Positions 11,959-21,860 of a DNA stretch of 64,000 nt are shown here, one piece after another. The position numbers were made by a program, and so were the translations under genes. How positions within the stretch are numbered: position 1 is the stretch's first letter; the number at the start of each line of letters is the position of its first letter. A model generated the notes under the pieces. It did no database searches. It had not been told where the DNA came from and was given only the letters and a program-made list of their open reading frames with translations. The stretch comes from Carnegiea gigantea. Lineage: Eukaryota; Streptophyta; Magnoliopsida; Caryophyllales; Cactaceae. The stretch lies in the NCBI GenBank assembly GCA_029747015.1, contig JAKOGI010000525.1:473381-537380 (forward strand), given 5' to 3'.

Positions 11959-12896
11959 CAATAGTCCACACAAGTGACAGGACGAACCATGTTGGCGATA
12001 GGATTATCTCAGCTACGCTGCTAACAAAATTGCAAGACGACCCAATAATAATCCAGATGAACGAGAAGAAGCTCTCCCCTAATTCAATGCACAAACTCAA
12101 GACTGAAAAAAGGCATTGGAAGAACTCTACAAGAGGCACCAGTATTGGCTGAGCAAGAAGGGAAAAGAATGATCTTACGGTCCGTGTGATCCTTAGAAAC
12201 CACTTAACAGCCTTCTCTAAATTATGCAGAAATAGCATGGTTCCCAAATACTTGATCCTCGACACCATTTCCCAAGTTTCTATCCAACCAAAGAGAGGCC
12301 CAAACAAACGAGATGCTGTTGCCTTAAGAAGAGGGACATTCTTATATAAATCATAAAATCCAATGACAAAAGTTGCAATTGAAATGATCACATATAGTGC
12401 TCTTGCCAAAGGGCACATCCATGGCCGATAAAAATGACAAAAGACAGGATAAGACTGAAGAAATATCACCCATGATGGAAGCCCAGATTCTAAGAAAGTA
12501 AACGCAGGTCATTTGTGACTATATCTCTTAGCTTAAACGGAAGGTCTCTATCATCAAATCTCAACAAAATTAAGACATCTCTGTATTCAGTTGCTGCAAT
12601 GGTATTCTCACAATGGTCCAGCGGTTCAGCAATTCCCTTGGGTGTCTTGGGTGTCTCCTCAGAATAGATACCAACTTCGATCCCAGAACTATTGGATCTA
12701 GTGACTTTTCTTCTTTTGTAAGGAACATCCAGAGGTGGTGGTGTATGTAAGACATCTATATCATTTTCAGCGACCACAGAATCAGCACCATAACCCATCG
12801 CAACAGTACAAGGCAACATACTATCCACAGCAATGTCATAAAAGCACGGAGTTTCTTCATCTGAGAGTTCCTCCTCAGCATCATAGAATACTTCTT
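11959..12896 (-). pseudogene. membrane protein gene, exon 4, main membrane exon, frameshifted
   Basis: The acceptor is TTTCTCATTAG and the donor is ATTG then GTAAGC. The first third is soluble and acidic (VFYDAEEELSDEE), with a basic KRRK and a proline/threonine stretch (EETPKTPKG). The frame then stops at TAG 12490-12492, and the rest reads on in the next frame: ESGLPSWVIFLQSYPVF, YRPWMCPLARALYVII, LFGWIETWEMVSRIKYLG. Exon length (938) is one base short of what the flanking phases require, so a base is missing in the T-run near 12492-12493. Hydrophobic segments: about ALYVIISIATFVIGFY, the SFFSLLAQPILVPLVEFF region, and SFIWIIIGSS through WFVLSLVW. Likely an integral membrane protein; the membrane system is unknown. 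Confidence 0.82.
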
Positions 12897-15036
12897 CTAA
12901 TGAGAAACAACCAATCAGTTACAAGATTTATGCAATAGACACAATAGAGCTGCACAGTTACTCGAATAGACTATAGACTACGTCTATCACTGGATGATTT
13001 AAAATAAGCAGAAACTAATAACTTTTAGCCAGCACAGAAAGATTAGCATGTCATAGAAACCATCAACTTCCTGCCAGAGAAGAACATACATTAACATGTA
13101 AAGTAGCTAATTGCCTCTAGCCAGGGAAACTGGTGGTTTACTTCTCATCGGATTAGAAAATGTATCAAATCATCACACAATTATGCTATCAATGGACAAA
13201 AAAGAGCTCTCTCCATTCAAAATCAAACACTTTTCCTTGACAAAGTGATAATGTGATAGTGGCTTCCCCACCTGTCCTTACTTAGTGATTAACCTCAAGG
13301 CCCCAACTTATCAAGCTAAACTCTATCACCGGATACCTCGTTTGCTGTCGTGTATCTTTAAGTTTCAACAGTGATGATACAATGAAGCTCGACATGCCAT
13401 ATGCAACATTTCCAGAAATTTCGCCATATAACTGCATATAATTCAGTTGGGGACAAATACATCTTCAAGTAATAACATCACATCAGCTGCTTTAACTTTT
13501 ATACTTCAACAAAAGTCCCTGATCCCACAGCAAAAGTTCTAGGGCTATACACGACATATCCTAATGTACATAGGATGGCTGATCAAGCATTCTAACATAA
13601 GTATCCTCGCTTCACCTCTTCAACAGGAAGCAGAACTACAGCATCTCACTAAATCTAATCTTTCATATACTTTTAGTGACCTTTTTAATATCTACCAATA
13701 TCCCAAGGTCAGACATAAATGTGAATGAAGAAGGTTTACTTGAGAGAACCAGCAAATTGTTAGGTTAATCCATTTTGTAGCTAGATAAGCACCTGAATTA
13801 ATCAAAATGAGATCACAGTCACCATTCCGAATTAGCATTCTAGAATGTAAGAGATAAAGAAGACTAAGAAGAATTGAAATGAGGTTATAAAATTAGGCAC
13901 ATCTATGACCCACAGATGACATGACTCACGATAGTAGTTTCATTGGGGTTGCGGACCTTAGGTAAGCTTGCCTTTTATCCTCTGCTGAGGATTTAGGAAA
14001 TTACTTACCTTTTGATTGTTTGACTTGCATACCTAGTGTTTATTACTAGTTATGTTTGCTTGCTACTGACTATTGTTATCTTATTCCTTCTCTTGCTCCT
14101 CTACTATAGGTCTCCCTAAATCCGCTTCTCTGAAAGACAAGGCTGCCAAAGACTAGATCTATACAGAACCCGGTTACATTAACCGTTGTGGTTGCTGTCG
14201 ATGTTGTTAAAACCAACAATAACTCCCTGTGTGGGTCCTACTTGCGGGGTAGATCCAGATAAAGGAAGTATTACCTATGCAAGCATCATTATTCACAAAG
14301 AGACCGATTCCAAGAGACCTTTAAAAAAAAAATTTGGGAAAACATTTGAAGTTAAAAATCTTTTGACATACAAAAGGCAACAAAAACAATAAATACTATA
14401 ATCCAATAACATTATATAAATAATAAAGATAAGTGTGGTATATTAAATAACAGTAGTACAGATAACAACCATCCATGGTAGGACCAAAATACTGTTAGCA
14501 TACAAAAGTATAGGAAACACAAGATCAGTAATTAGCCCAATACACACATCAACAGTCCATATGCATCCACAAGCTAAAGGAAGGACAAGCAACAAGCTAT
14601 CACACTACTTAGATCAGCAACTTTAATCCTAGGCCTCCAACGACTCCTCTCTTGAGCCATGTCATTCATTAATCCTAAATTATTCAAATTGTGTCTAGTC
14701 ACTTTGTCATTGTCGAGACCATAGTTATCATAGTCCTCTTGACTCTCTGCATAGAGAGTGCTTGTTTACATGATGACGAGATGGCATATCACAAACCCAG
14801 TTGCTAAAATGGTGTCCCACATTCCCTGCCCATGATGCCCTAGTACCTATAGCTCAGATCATAATCTCAAGAGCACAAGAATATTGCCCAATGTGAAGCA
14901 AACTCAGGAGAATATCAACAACACTATATTAATCTGTTTTGTGGACATAACATTTAGTGTGCAATTAAAGGAAAAGCTAAATTAATTGCAGACTTTATCT
15001 TCCTACCTCCCAAAATCACATGGTTGAAAGAGTTGC
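12897..15036 (-). other. intron between exons 3 and 4
   Basis: About 2.1 kb. No exon was seen inside, and phases join exon 3 directly to exon 4 if the GC donor is used. The plus strand at 14100-14260 has a less AT-rich patch that I do not recognise. Confidence 0.5.
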
Positions 15037-15184
15037 CTACAGTAGAACGCAGATACTCCCTCAGAAGATTCTGCACATGATATGTCCCTGAGAACCATGA
15101 ACGCATACAGCCCACAGCTTGCATTATATTATCAAATTCCCACCATCTCATAAATTTTGTTTCTATAGTCAGTGATGTATTAGT
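15037..15184 (-). CDS. membrane protein gene, exon 3, possible GC donor
   Basis: The acceptor is GTGCTTGCAG, followed by codons for TNTSLTIETKFM, WWEFDNIM and CMRSWFSGT, directly continuing the NELQ end of exon 2. A standard GT donor exists at 15039-15040 but leaves phase 0, while exon 4 needs phase 1. Three bases plus one further on there is AG then GCAACT, close to the GC-AG intron donor consensus (AG, GCAAGT), which gives the right phase. The exon is 148 bp with that donor. This may be a true GC-AG intron or a GT donor lost by mutation. Confidence 0.7.
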
Positions 15185-16405
15185 CTGCAAGCACATGTTA
15201 ATGACAGGAAGTCAATCAAAATGTTTCCAAAAAATATCTGCTGCAACATAAATAGATGGAAATTTAGCTTAAAGTGAACTACTGGCAATGTGTTTAAACT
15301 GCAAAATAGTTTGTCACAGATAACATTTGCAGTTCCAGAACTGAGTTCCACCAACAGAGGAGCTTCTTGCCAAAGTATCTTTTGCACTGTTTTAGCAAGG
15401 AAAGGACCGAAGCGCTGAGTTTGGCTATAAATTAAACCAGCACAAACTTCAGAGTATTAAGAGAGAGAGGGGAATGAAAGTACAGCGACCTGCCAAACAA
15501 ATAGGGCCCAACTGCCAAGTGGCACCCCAAATCCAGTCAAATTCAGTTGCCCAACCCCTTGACACAATCTACTTCTACCACAGGGTCACCATCACTGATG
15601 TCGTTGGCAGTAAGGTGGTATCCCTCTCCTAACCTCCTCCTGTCTTCATGCCTCCTTCGTTAGCTCTCTCTCTCCTCACTCTGCCCCTTCTCCTCCATTC
15701 TAGCTCTTCAGCTTTGCCAAGGTTCCAACCCGAGATCACAATGGTCAGAGGGAGAAACAGGAAGTGATGGTATCAACTATCATGGAGAGTCATCACCATA
15801 GTAATGGAGAAAGGGAAAGGGAGGAGTACAGAAAGGGCTTATTTGAGATGGTGGGTTGGCTCGAGGGTATGAAGCATCAGAAGTGTTACAAGGATTAGCA
15901 AAAAGGGAAGGGTTGGGGTGGGTATAAGGTGTCATAAGCCACCCAGCAATGGTTACACCACCACCACCACCACTACCACCACCTCCCAGTGTGGGTCCCG
16001 CTTTCGCGGGGTCTTGAGAGATCCAATTGTAGACAACCTTACCTCCACCGACATTCCTACCCATAGAGAGGCGCATTCCTACCAGCAATGGGTGAAGATA
16101 TATATTTACTTTATTTTGTTTTTACATTTACTAGAGGAACAATCTTCATTATTGCTTTTTTGAAGTTCTTATGCTTCAAATACTGAGCTCTGGCCCTTTT
16201 CTAAATAAATCATGGTATAAAAAGTTACTCCGAAAAAATAACCTCCCACCAGTGAGACTTGGTGCAAAAACCACAAATGTAGTCATATTAGAGGATTGCA
16301 TTTCCTAATTCTAATACATATGATTATGCACTGATAAATAGTTATAAACCTCCTCCTTTCTAAGAGAAGACAGCCTAATAAAAGGAAGTGTAATACAGGG
16401 ATAAC
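15185..16405 (-). other. intron between exons 2 and 3
   Basis: The exon 2 and exon 3 products join smoothly (NELQ-TNTSL), so the open frame at 15169-15387 is intronic read-through. The intron contains the LINE/SINE tail at 15956-16070. Nothing else was identified. Confidence 0.55.
15956..16070 (-). mobile_element. 3' tail of an RTE-type LINE or partner SINE
   Basis: On the minus strand the order is CCTCTCTA, ATGTCGGTGGAGGTAAGG, TTGTCTACA, GGATCTC, a GCGAAAGCGGGACCCAC block and a terminal (GGT)n tract (plus strand ACC repeats at 15956-15987). The first half matches the last 60 bases of the window, which follow the LINE at 61855-64000, at most positions. It is therefore a severely 5'-truncated copy of that LINE family or a SINE sharing its tail. 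Confidence 0.65.
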
Positions 16406-16722
16406 CTGAAGTTCATTCACATAATTGATGCCCCGAACATCAGTCCAGGATACTTCAAAAATAATCAAACCAAACAAAGTCCTGTGAAGCTCACGATTCA
16501 ACTGCAAAGAGTACTTGAGATTCTTCACCGGTAGCAATGCCCGCTTTTGAGACAAAGTGGCAGCATCAATCAGCGAAAACCATCTTTAGGAAATTTTACA
16601 TTGTGTGGACTTGGTGCACTTAGAAGAATTCTATCCATTGTTGTAGGTCTTATTTCCTTCTTTCTGTTTATCAGTCTTCCTTCCCTTCCGAGATCTAGTG
16701 TTTGCAAAGGGGACAATCTCGA
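16406..16722 (-). pseudogene. membrane protein gene, exon 2, one base short
   Basis: The acceptor is GTTGCAG at 16723-16729 and the donor is CTTCAG then GTTATC. The exon is 317 bp, but phase 0 on both sides needs a multiple of three. The 3' part is clearly coding: RWFSLIDAATLSQKRALL, then LQLNRELHRTLFG and WTDVRGINYVNELQ. The frame set by the acceptor stays open until TGA at 16570-16572. Adding one base in the A-run at 16585-16587 would join the two frames. The other reading, with the gap near the exon start, gives a lysine-rich stretch but meets TAG (16631-16633) and TAA (16586-16588). Either way the exon is not open as assembled. Confidence 0.72.
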
Positions 16723-16806
16723 CTGCAACAAAGCAGAGATAACTTGGGCATATAAGATCTGCGTCTATTAATACAAGTAGAATCCTTGGACACTAACTTG
16801 GATTAC

Positions 16807-16938
16807 GTTGGTAACCATCAATTGCCACAAATGCACAGGCCGTGATCCTAGACCTTCGAGCCATGGACAATTGTCCACTAGAATATAGAATTTGTTGCTC
16901 TCAATGGCCAGGAAAAGGCTCAGATGCAAACGATAAGA
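16807..16938 (-). CDS. membrane protein gene, exon 1 of those found
   Basis: 44 codons, phase 0 at both ends. The acceptor is TTGCAG at the right edge and the donor is AAC then GTAATC at the left edge. The product includes LSLFLAIESNKFYILVDN and ends LWQLMVTN, a short conserved block of this plant family. It may follow a short upstream exon or 5' UTR exon not identified between 16939 and 20050. Confidence 0.72.
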
Positions 16939-18977
16939 CTGCAAGTCCCTGCAATTATTCAAAGCAGAAGCAAACGTTGCAAATCAGACAATACTGGCTT
17001 GACCGATGCACAAAAAAGTGCATGCCTAATATATATATGCTACATTGATTGTCAAAACCAAATGAAGAAACACAATAGTAGATATGTAACATTTTTTGGG
17101 TACACAGATGGCTTATATTTGCGCAAAACATACCACCAATACTGCACCATAGGCTACCACAGTGGACTCAATCAGATATGTAACCAACTAATATTAAATT
17201 TCTTTTCTCATCAATCAACTATTCACTTCCGTTAACCCAGGGAATCACAGAATCTATCAATTACCGTTATTTTTTTAAAATGCTAGATTATATTCAGGAT
17301 ATGCTGACGGAGTGTCAAATGGGTAATTCTTACAGGGCAGTATTGTTGTGGACTAAAGAAAAGGCCTCAATGAACTATCCTCCATTCATTGTGAAATGGC
17401 TGCCATCAATGACTTTCAAAAAGACGCCAGAGGGTCCAAGAAAAACAAGCCGTAACAATTCAATTACAACGATATTCAATTACAACGATAAGGTGGCGTA
17501 ACCACCCCCCCCCAAAAAAAAAACCAAAAAAAAAGAAAAAAAAGCACCTCTCCGAGAATCTGAGACAACAATCCGATTAGGCTTATGCTTGGAGATTTTA
17601 GCCCAAAATAGAAACTTACAGGAATCTTGCATGACAACCCCATTGTGATAGGCACATTGCTATGTACACTGGAACTTGGAACGTAATTTATAAATTCCAG
17701 TACATTAGCTTTGAGTCAGCTATACTGCACTACTTATAAAAAGAGATTTTTAAAAAAAACACACACACACTTTTGGTAAAGCATGTAGGATTAGGATAAG
17801 CATCAACAGATAAAAACACAATAATAGATTGTTTCTTCAAATCAAAAATAATCCGTTTTTCTTTATCTAAAGAAGAGGCAATCGCTTAGAAAATATCGAA
17901 GTCTTCTATCCAGGGATGTCAACCTTAACAAATTTAGCGTAATATAGATCAAAATCTGAATCAACATCACCTATGATTCATTGACCAGTTTTCTGATTTA
18001 ACTGACTTCCTTTTTATTGTCATTGAAGTCAATATCACTCTGCCCAGCCTATTACTCCAATCCAACCAATTAGTCAGCGGTCTTGCCCTCCCCTTATTAA
18101 TTGTATTTCCAATTTACTCATATCTTCCCACTTTGCAGATCCAGAACCCTGGACCCCTTCATTGTCAATTCAAACAGAATTTTCACTTCATCACATGCAT
18201 ATGGGCTTCTTTTCTCCCTCCCTTAAATCCAAGTTAGGTATATCCTTTGTTTTCCTCATGCCAACATTGCAAGAAGTGATTAAGGCACACAATAATGGCA
18301 ATGATTACCTTGTTGTGCACCAATTCTCCATTAAATCTGAGGCCATCTGAACCCTACCTATCTAAGCCACCAGCATGAAGTACAAAATCATGAGCAACAA
18401 AACTAGCATAAGGTCACGGATGACAAAGATGGCTTTAAGATTTCTAACTATCTCTTCCCAACTTACTTCTATATTTTCCCCCCTTTAGTATACAAATTTG
18501 TTTTAAGATTTGCAAGAACTGGAATTCATTTGTGCGCACCCCATCACAGAAGCACTGAAGCACCATATGTTGTACCATAAGATCCAATCTGCAATATAAA
18601 GAAGCTATGATTAGCCTTGACGCTTAATTTCAAAGGGCCCACACGAGTATTTGAATTTGAATGCGATAGGTTCCTAGTACTCTCTTATATTTATGTGGAA
18701 TTTGAGATTAGGGTGATTTTCGTCAACCTAAGAACAAAGACCAAACCCTGAGATCCAAACAAGATACTGCCTCGCCTTGTGAGGTACTGAAAACAATGCC
18801 TGCTCTCACCCCCTTGCAAAATCACACTCTTTCTAAAAACCTCCTCTTTCCTTGTCCATCGAGGTTTTGTCTAAAGAGTTCATGCACTTAAGATAAAGAC
18901 AATTGCTTGTTTATCCTTTGCAAAATAAAAATCGGCCTTCGGATTTTGGGCCATCCTCTCTTGAGTTCTCACATAAG

Positions 18978-19027
18978 CATGTAACTAGTTCTAAGATGTT
19001 AACATGTAACTAGTTCTAAGATGTTAA
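18978..19027. repeat. 25-bp tandem duplication
   Basis: Two perfect copies of a unit starting CATGTAACTAGTTC and ending GATGTTAA lie head to tail. Confidence 0.9.
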
Positions 19028-19213
19028 CATCTCACAGTTAACCCAGCAACGGTTTTTGAAGGACACCCCATGCGGAAGGGTAACTGCTAACTAGAAAATA
19101 CTTCGGTCCAATCAGATGCCATGGGCAACAGTAGGAAAGCCACCATAAAGGGCACCTCATCCCTGAGAAGGTAGAACTCAAACAAAAATCACACGTTACT
19201 ACAAAGTGGTGAG

Positions 19214-19363
19214 ATCAGACAACTAAAACAGGGACAAAAAAGTACGGTCACCACTCATAAGTCAAATTCAAGCATCTAAAACGCAGGAAATCAGATAACT
19301 AAAACAAAAACACAAAAGCATGGTCATCACTCATAAGCCAAATTCAAGCATCTAGAAGGCAGG
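19214..19363. repeat. 76-bp tandem duplication
   Basis: Two imperfect copies of a unit starting ATCAGA(C/T)AACTAAAAC and containing ACTCATAAG(T/C)CAAATTC lie head to tail. Confidence 0.85.
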
Positions 19364-20049
19364 AGAAATCAACACTGCAAAATACCCGATTTGTAAACTC
19401 CTCAAAGGGAAGATACAGCGGCCAGTATCATAATTCCCCACCAACATTACCATGTGACTACCAACTAGCTTCCAAATTGCCGCCAAGATTCACCACCTAT
19501 CACTGCCAATTCAACATAATTAGGCCAAATAAATCAGACACAACAACATATGCATTAATCGCAAACAAAGAAGAACCAAAAACAGGAACCTGAGAATTGA
19601 TCAATGGAATGGGATGAAAGATGAAGGAATATGGTACAAAACAAATCAACACCGAACTTCGTGTCATAATCACAATAATAACAGCAGCAATTCAATTCAA
19701 TTCAATGGCGCACGCGGATCGAGAACCAGAACTGAATTAAATTGAATTGAATGAAACCGCATCACAGAGAATCTAAACAAATTCGCACCATAATTTCCCT
19801 ATTTTAATTCACAAGATCATAAGCTTCTCCATCACTTTCAACTAAAGGCAGACCTCAGCTGCAGAATTTCTGGGGAAACAACAAAAAGCTCATGTGTTTG
19901 AGAGAGAGAGAGAGTTGCTTGGCTTGGAAGGGTGCTGATGAGTGAACGAGTAGAGAGAAATGGCGTGCCACCCGTCAGGGGGAGGTTACAGTGACATAAG
20001 AAATGGAATGGAAGTTGCAGTGAGTTGAAACGCAGCTGACGCAGCTTGA

Positions 20050-20058
20050 TATATATAT
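20050..20058 (-). promoter_or_regulatory. candidate TATA box
   Basis: TATATATAT on the minus strand, followed about 30-130 bases downstream by CT-rich sequence typical of plant 5' UTRs. It would serve the gene at 7146-16938. The copia insertion at 20109 lies about 50 bp upstream of it, separating it from any distal elements. Confidence 0.4.
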
Positions 20059-20108
20059 GGAGAGAGAGAGATGAAAAGAAGTTGCAGCCGCGGGTATAGC
20101 AGTATTAT

Positions 20109-20193
20109 TGAAGGAAGCGAAATTCTTTTCCAAAATAGAATTGTAGTTCTTGTAAACTTCTTTTCCTAGGACTTTCACGTTACTTAGGACTAG
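20109..20193 (+). repeat. copia 5' LTR, first part
   Basis: Matches 32462-32546 of the 3' LTR with about eight substitutions and two single-base indels. It ends with the ACTAG duplicated by the gypsy insertion. Confidence 0.92.
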
Positions 20194-21749
20194 TGATGTA
20201 GTCTCCACCACCATTAGCAATGAAGAAGGTCTAATAAGTCAATCAAGGTCCAATATAAACTCTAAGATACAAGCCATGATCCAAATTGTCCAAACATCCC
20301 AAGGAGGTGCACACGGGTTCAAGAACCAAACCTTACCCGGTTTTGTGCACTTGATTTCCTAAGCTTTAAGGAGGCTTAAGTCCTTAATTTTTGCATTTTG
20401 CTAAACCTTAAGATGTCCCCTTTCATGTCCCAATATTAGTTTACCACTATCCAAGTCATAGAAAGGAGGAACAAGGTATTTTGTCAAACCGGTCAGAATT
20501 GCACCCAATCTGCACGGTTTTTTCTTTTAGCTTGAAACCACACTTAAACTTTATTTAACCTTAATTTCTTGGTTGGAAGGGTTTAAACACATCCTAAACT
20601 TTCTTCCCATGGGTTAAAACCAGAATCAAACTCGCTTTTGCCAAGGTTAAACCAAGCCCCAAAACCGGCCACAAAACTGTCCAAGAACCCGGTTCAGCAG
20701 TCCGGTTTTATTTTGCCTTCTCCGGTGGGTTTTCTTCACTTCAGCAGATATGGCACGCCCCTCAAGGCTGGGCACACATCCCAAAGTCCCAATGATGAGC
20801 TGCAACCTTGAGAAGAGCAACCAATGGGAGAGAAGCTGCCATGGAAGATGTCTCCTCTTTGTAATTGGCTAGCCGTAAAGCATTGTTCCCTTTTCGACTG
20901 TCCAATGGCAAGAGAGGAGGCTTATCAGCTGCTTTGGCTTATGTTTAAGCTAATTATAATGTAAACATCATTTGTCTTGCTTTCCTTAATGTTAAAGGAT
21001 GTAATAAAGCTAGCTAAATCTAGGTGACAACCGGTTTTGCTCTAACCGGATATGTTTAGCTAATTAAGACTTTTCCCCCCTAGGAAAGAAAGGATTAGTA
21101 AGGTGCTTGCTTGCTTGTGTGCTTGCTTGACATGCTTACTAAAGGGATGCACGGCCATGGCAAGAGAAACCAGCTTTTGTTGAATGAAAATCAGTTTGAA
21201 AGCTTGAAAGCTTTCTCTCTCAAATTCTTGCTTGCTTATCCTTAATTAGGCCAATTAAGGTGGTGTTCAAGTCAAGTCTTAACCTTGATTAAGTGGTGAT
21301 ATCTGTATCTTAATCAAGATTAAGGGCCCTAAACTCAAGATTGGTGGTGTTCCTGTATCCTTTCATTGAGTTTAGCCTATCCTATTCATGCTTGCCTCAA
21401 CCGGTTTAAGAGAGGATTAAGGTAAGATTATTAGCTTAAGTTTATAAGTTAATAATCTTTTACTTTGAAGCTCCCTCAAATCCCCTCACTCCCTCATCCT
21501 TCATACCCTTCCTTCCATCCCATTCCACGGTCTAAAGCATCCAAAAGGCCTAGCAAACACATCCATCATCAAGAACATACAACCGGGCTCAAGTGAGCTA
21601 ATTTCAGTTTCCACAACCAGAAAAGTGGCACGGCCTACCCGTGCTCCTAAGCACGATCGTGCCACCTTGACCCGACACAAACCTTTGTGTTTTTGATCTC
21701 TTTTGATGTGTGTTAGCTTGGGATCCTTCCTCCCTTGAGACATACATCA
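20194..21749 (+). repeat. 5' LTR of the CRM-like element
   Basis: 1556 bp, nearly identical to 26300-27805. It carries about 40 bp near 20935-20970 and about 10 bp near 21695 that the 3' LTR lacks, which accounts for the 50-bp length difference. Most substitutions between the two are C/T or G/A. Confidence 0.95.
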
Positions 21750-21753
21750 TATT

Positions 21754-21766
21754 TGATAATCAGAGC
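21754..21766 (+). promoter_or_regulatory. primer binding site, mutated
   Basis: TGATAATCAGAGC lies four bases after the LTR, where TGGTATCAGAGC (initiator Met-tRNA) is expected. The 3' half is intact and the 5' half is changed. Confidence 0.7.
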
Positions 21767-21860
21767 AAAAGTTTCACCTTGGCCTAGCATCCGCTTCCAC
21801 TTCCACAAAACATCCACTTCCCTTCTTCTCCACAAATTGATTTCTCCCTTTAATTCCAAC

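Larger units (their letters stand above)
7146..16938 (-). pseudogene. multi-pass membrane protein gene, broken copy
   Basis: Seven exons were found on the minus strand, in transcript order 16807-16938, 16406-16722, 15037-15184, 11959-12896, 10734-10981, 10560-10633 and 7146-7281. Splice signals and codon phases agree across all junctions. The joined product has a short conserved start (FLAIES..FYILVDN), a cytosolic-looking middle, then a run of hydrophobic segments in exons 4 and 5, and a basic tail. I recognise the pattern as a conserved plant family of unknown function but cannot name it. Exons 2 and 4 each lack one base relative to the phase, which closes the frame. Because introns are kept, this is not a processed copy. 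It is either a decaying gene or a gene with two assembly errors. The first exon and 3' end are not resolved. Confidence 0.8.
16939..20108 (-). other. 5' region of the membrane-protein gene; no exon resolved
   Basis: This region probably holds the first exon, 5' UTR introns and promoter of the minus-strand gene. A C-run/A-run junction is at 17502-17523. No open frame has recognisable content. At 19700-19960 the minus strand reads like a 5' UTR with CT-rich runs (complement of GAGAGAGAG at 19902-19912). Confidence 0.4.

Noticed and set aside
15169..15387. 72-codon minus frame just upstream of exon 3
   Set aside because: The exon 2 and exon 3 products join without it, so it is intron read-through.
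15780..16088. Gly-rich 102-codon minus-strand frame
   Set aside because: Its Gly run is the (GGT)n tail of the LINE/SINE fragment and it lies in an intron.
17280..17501. 73-codon plus-strand frame upstream of the membrane gene
   Set aside because: No recognisable domain, no splice context on that strand, and opposite to the gene.
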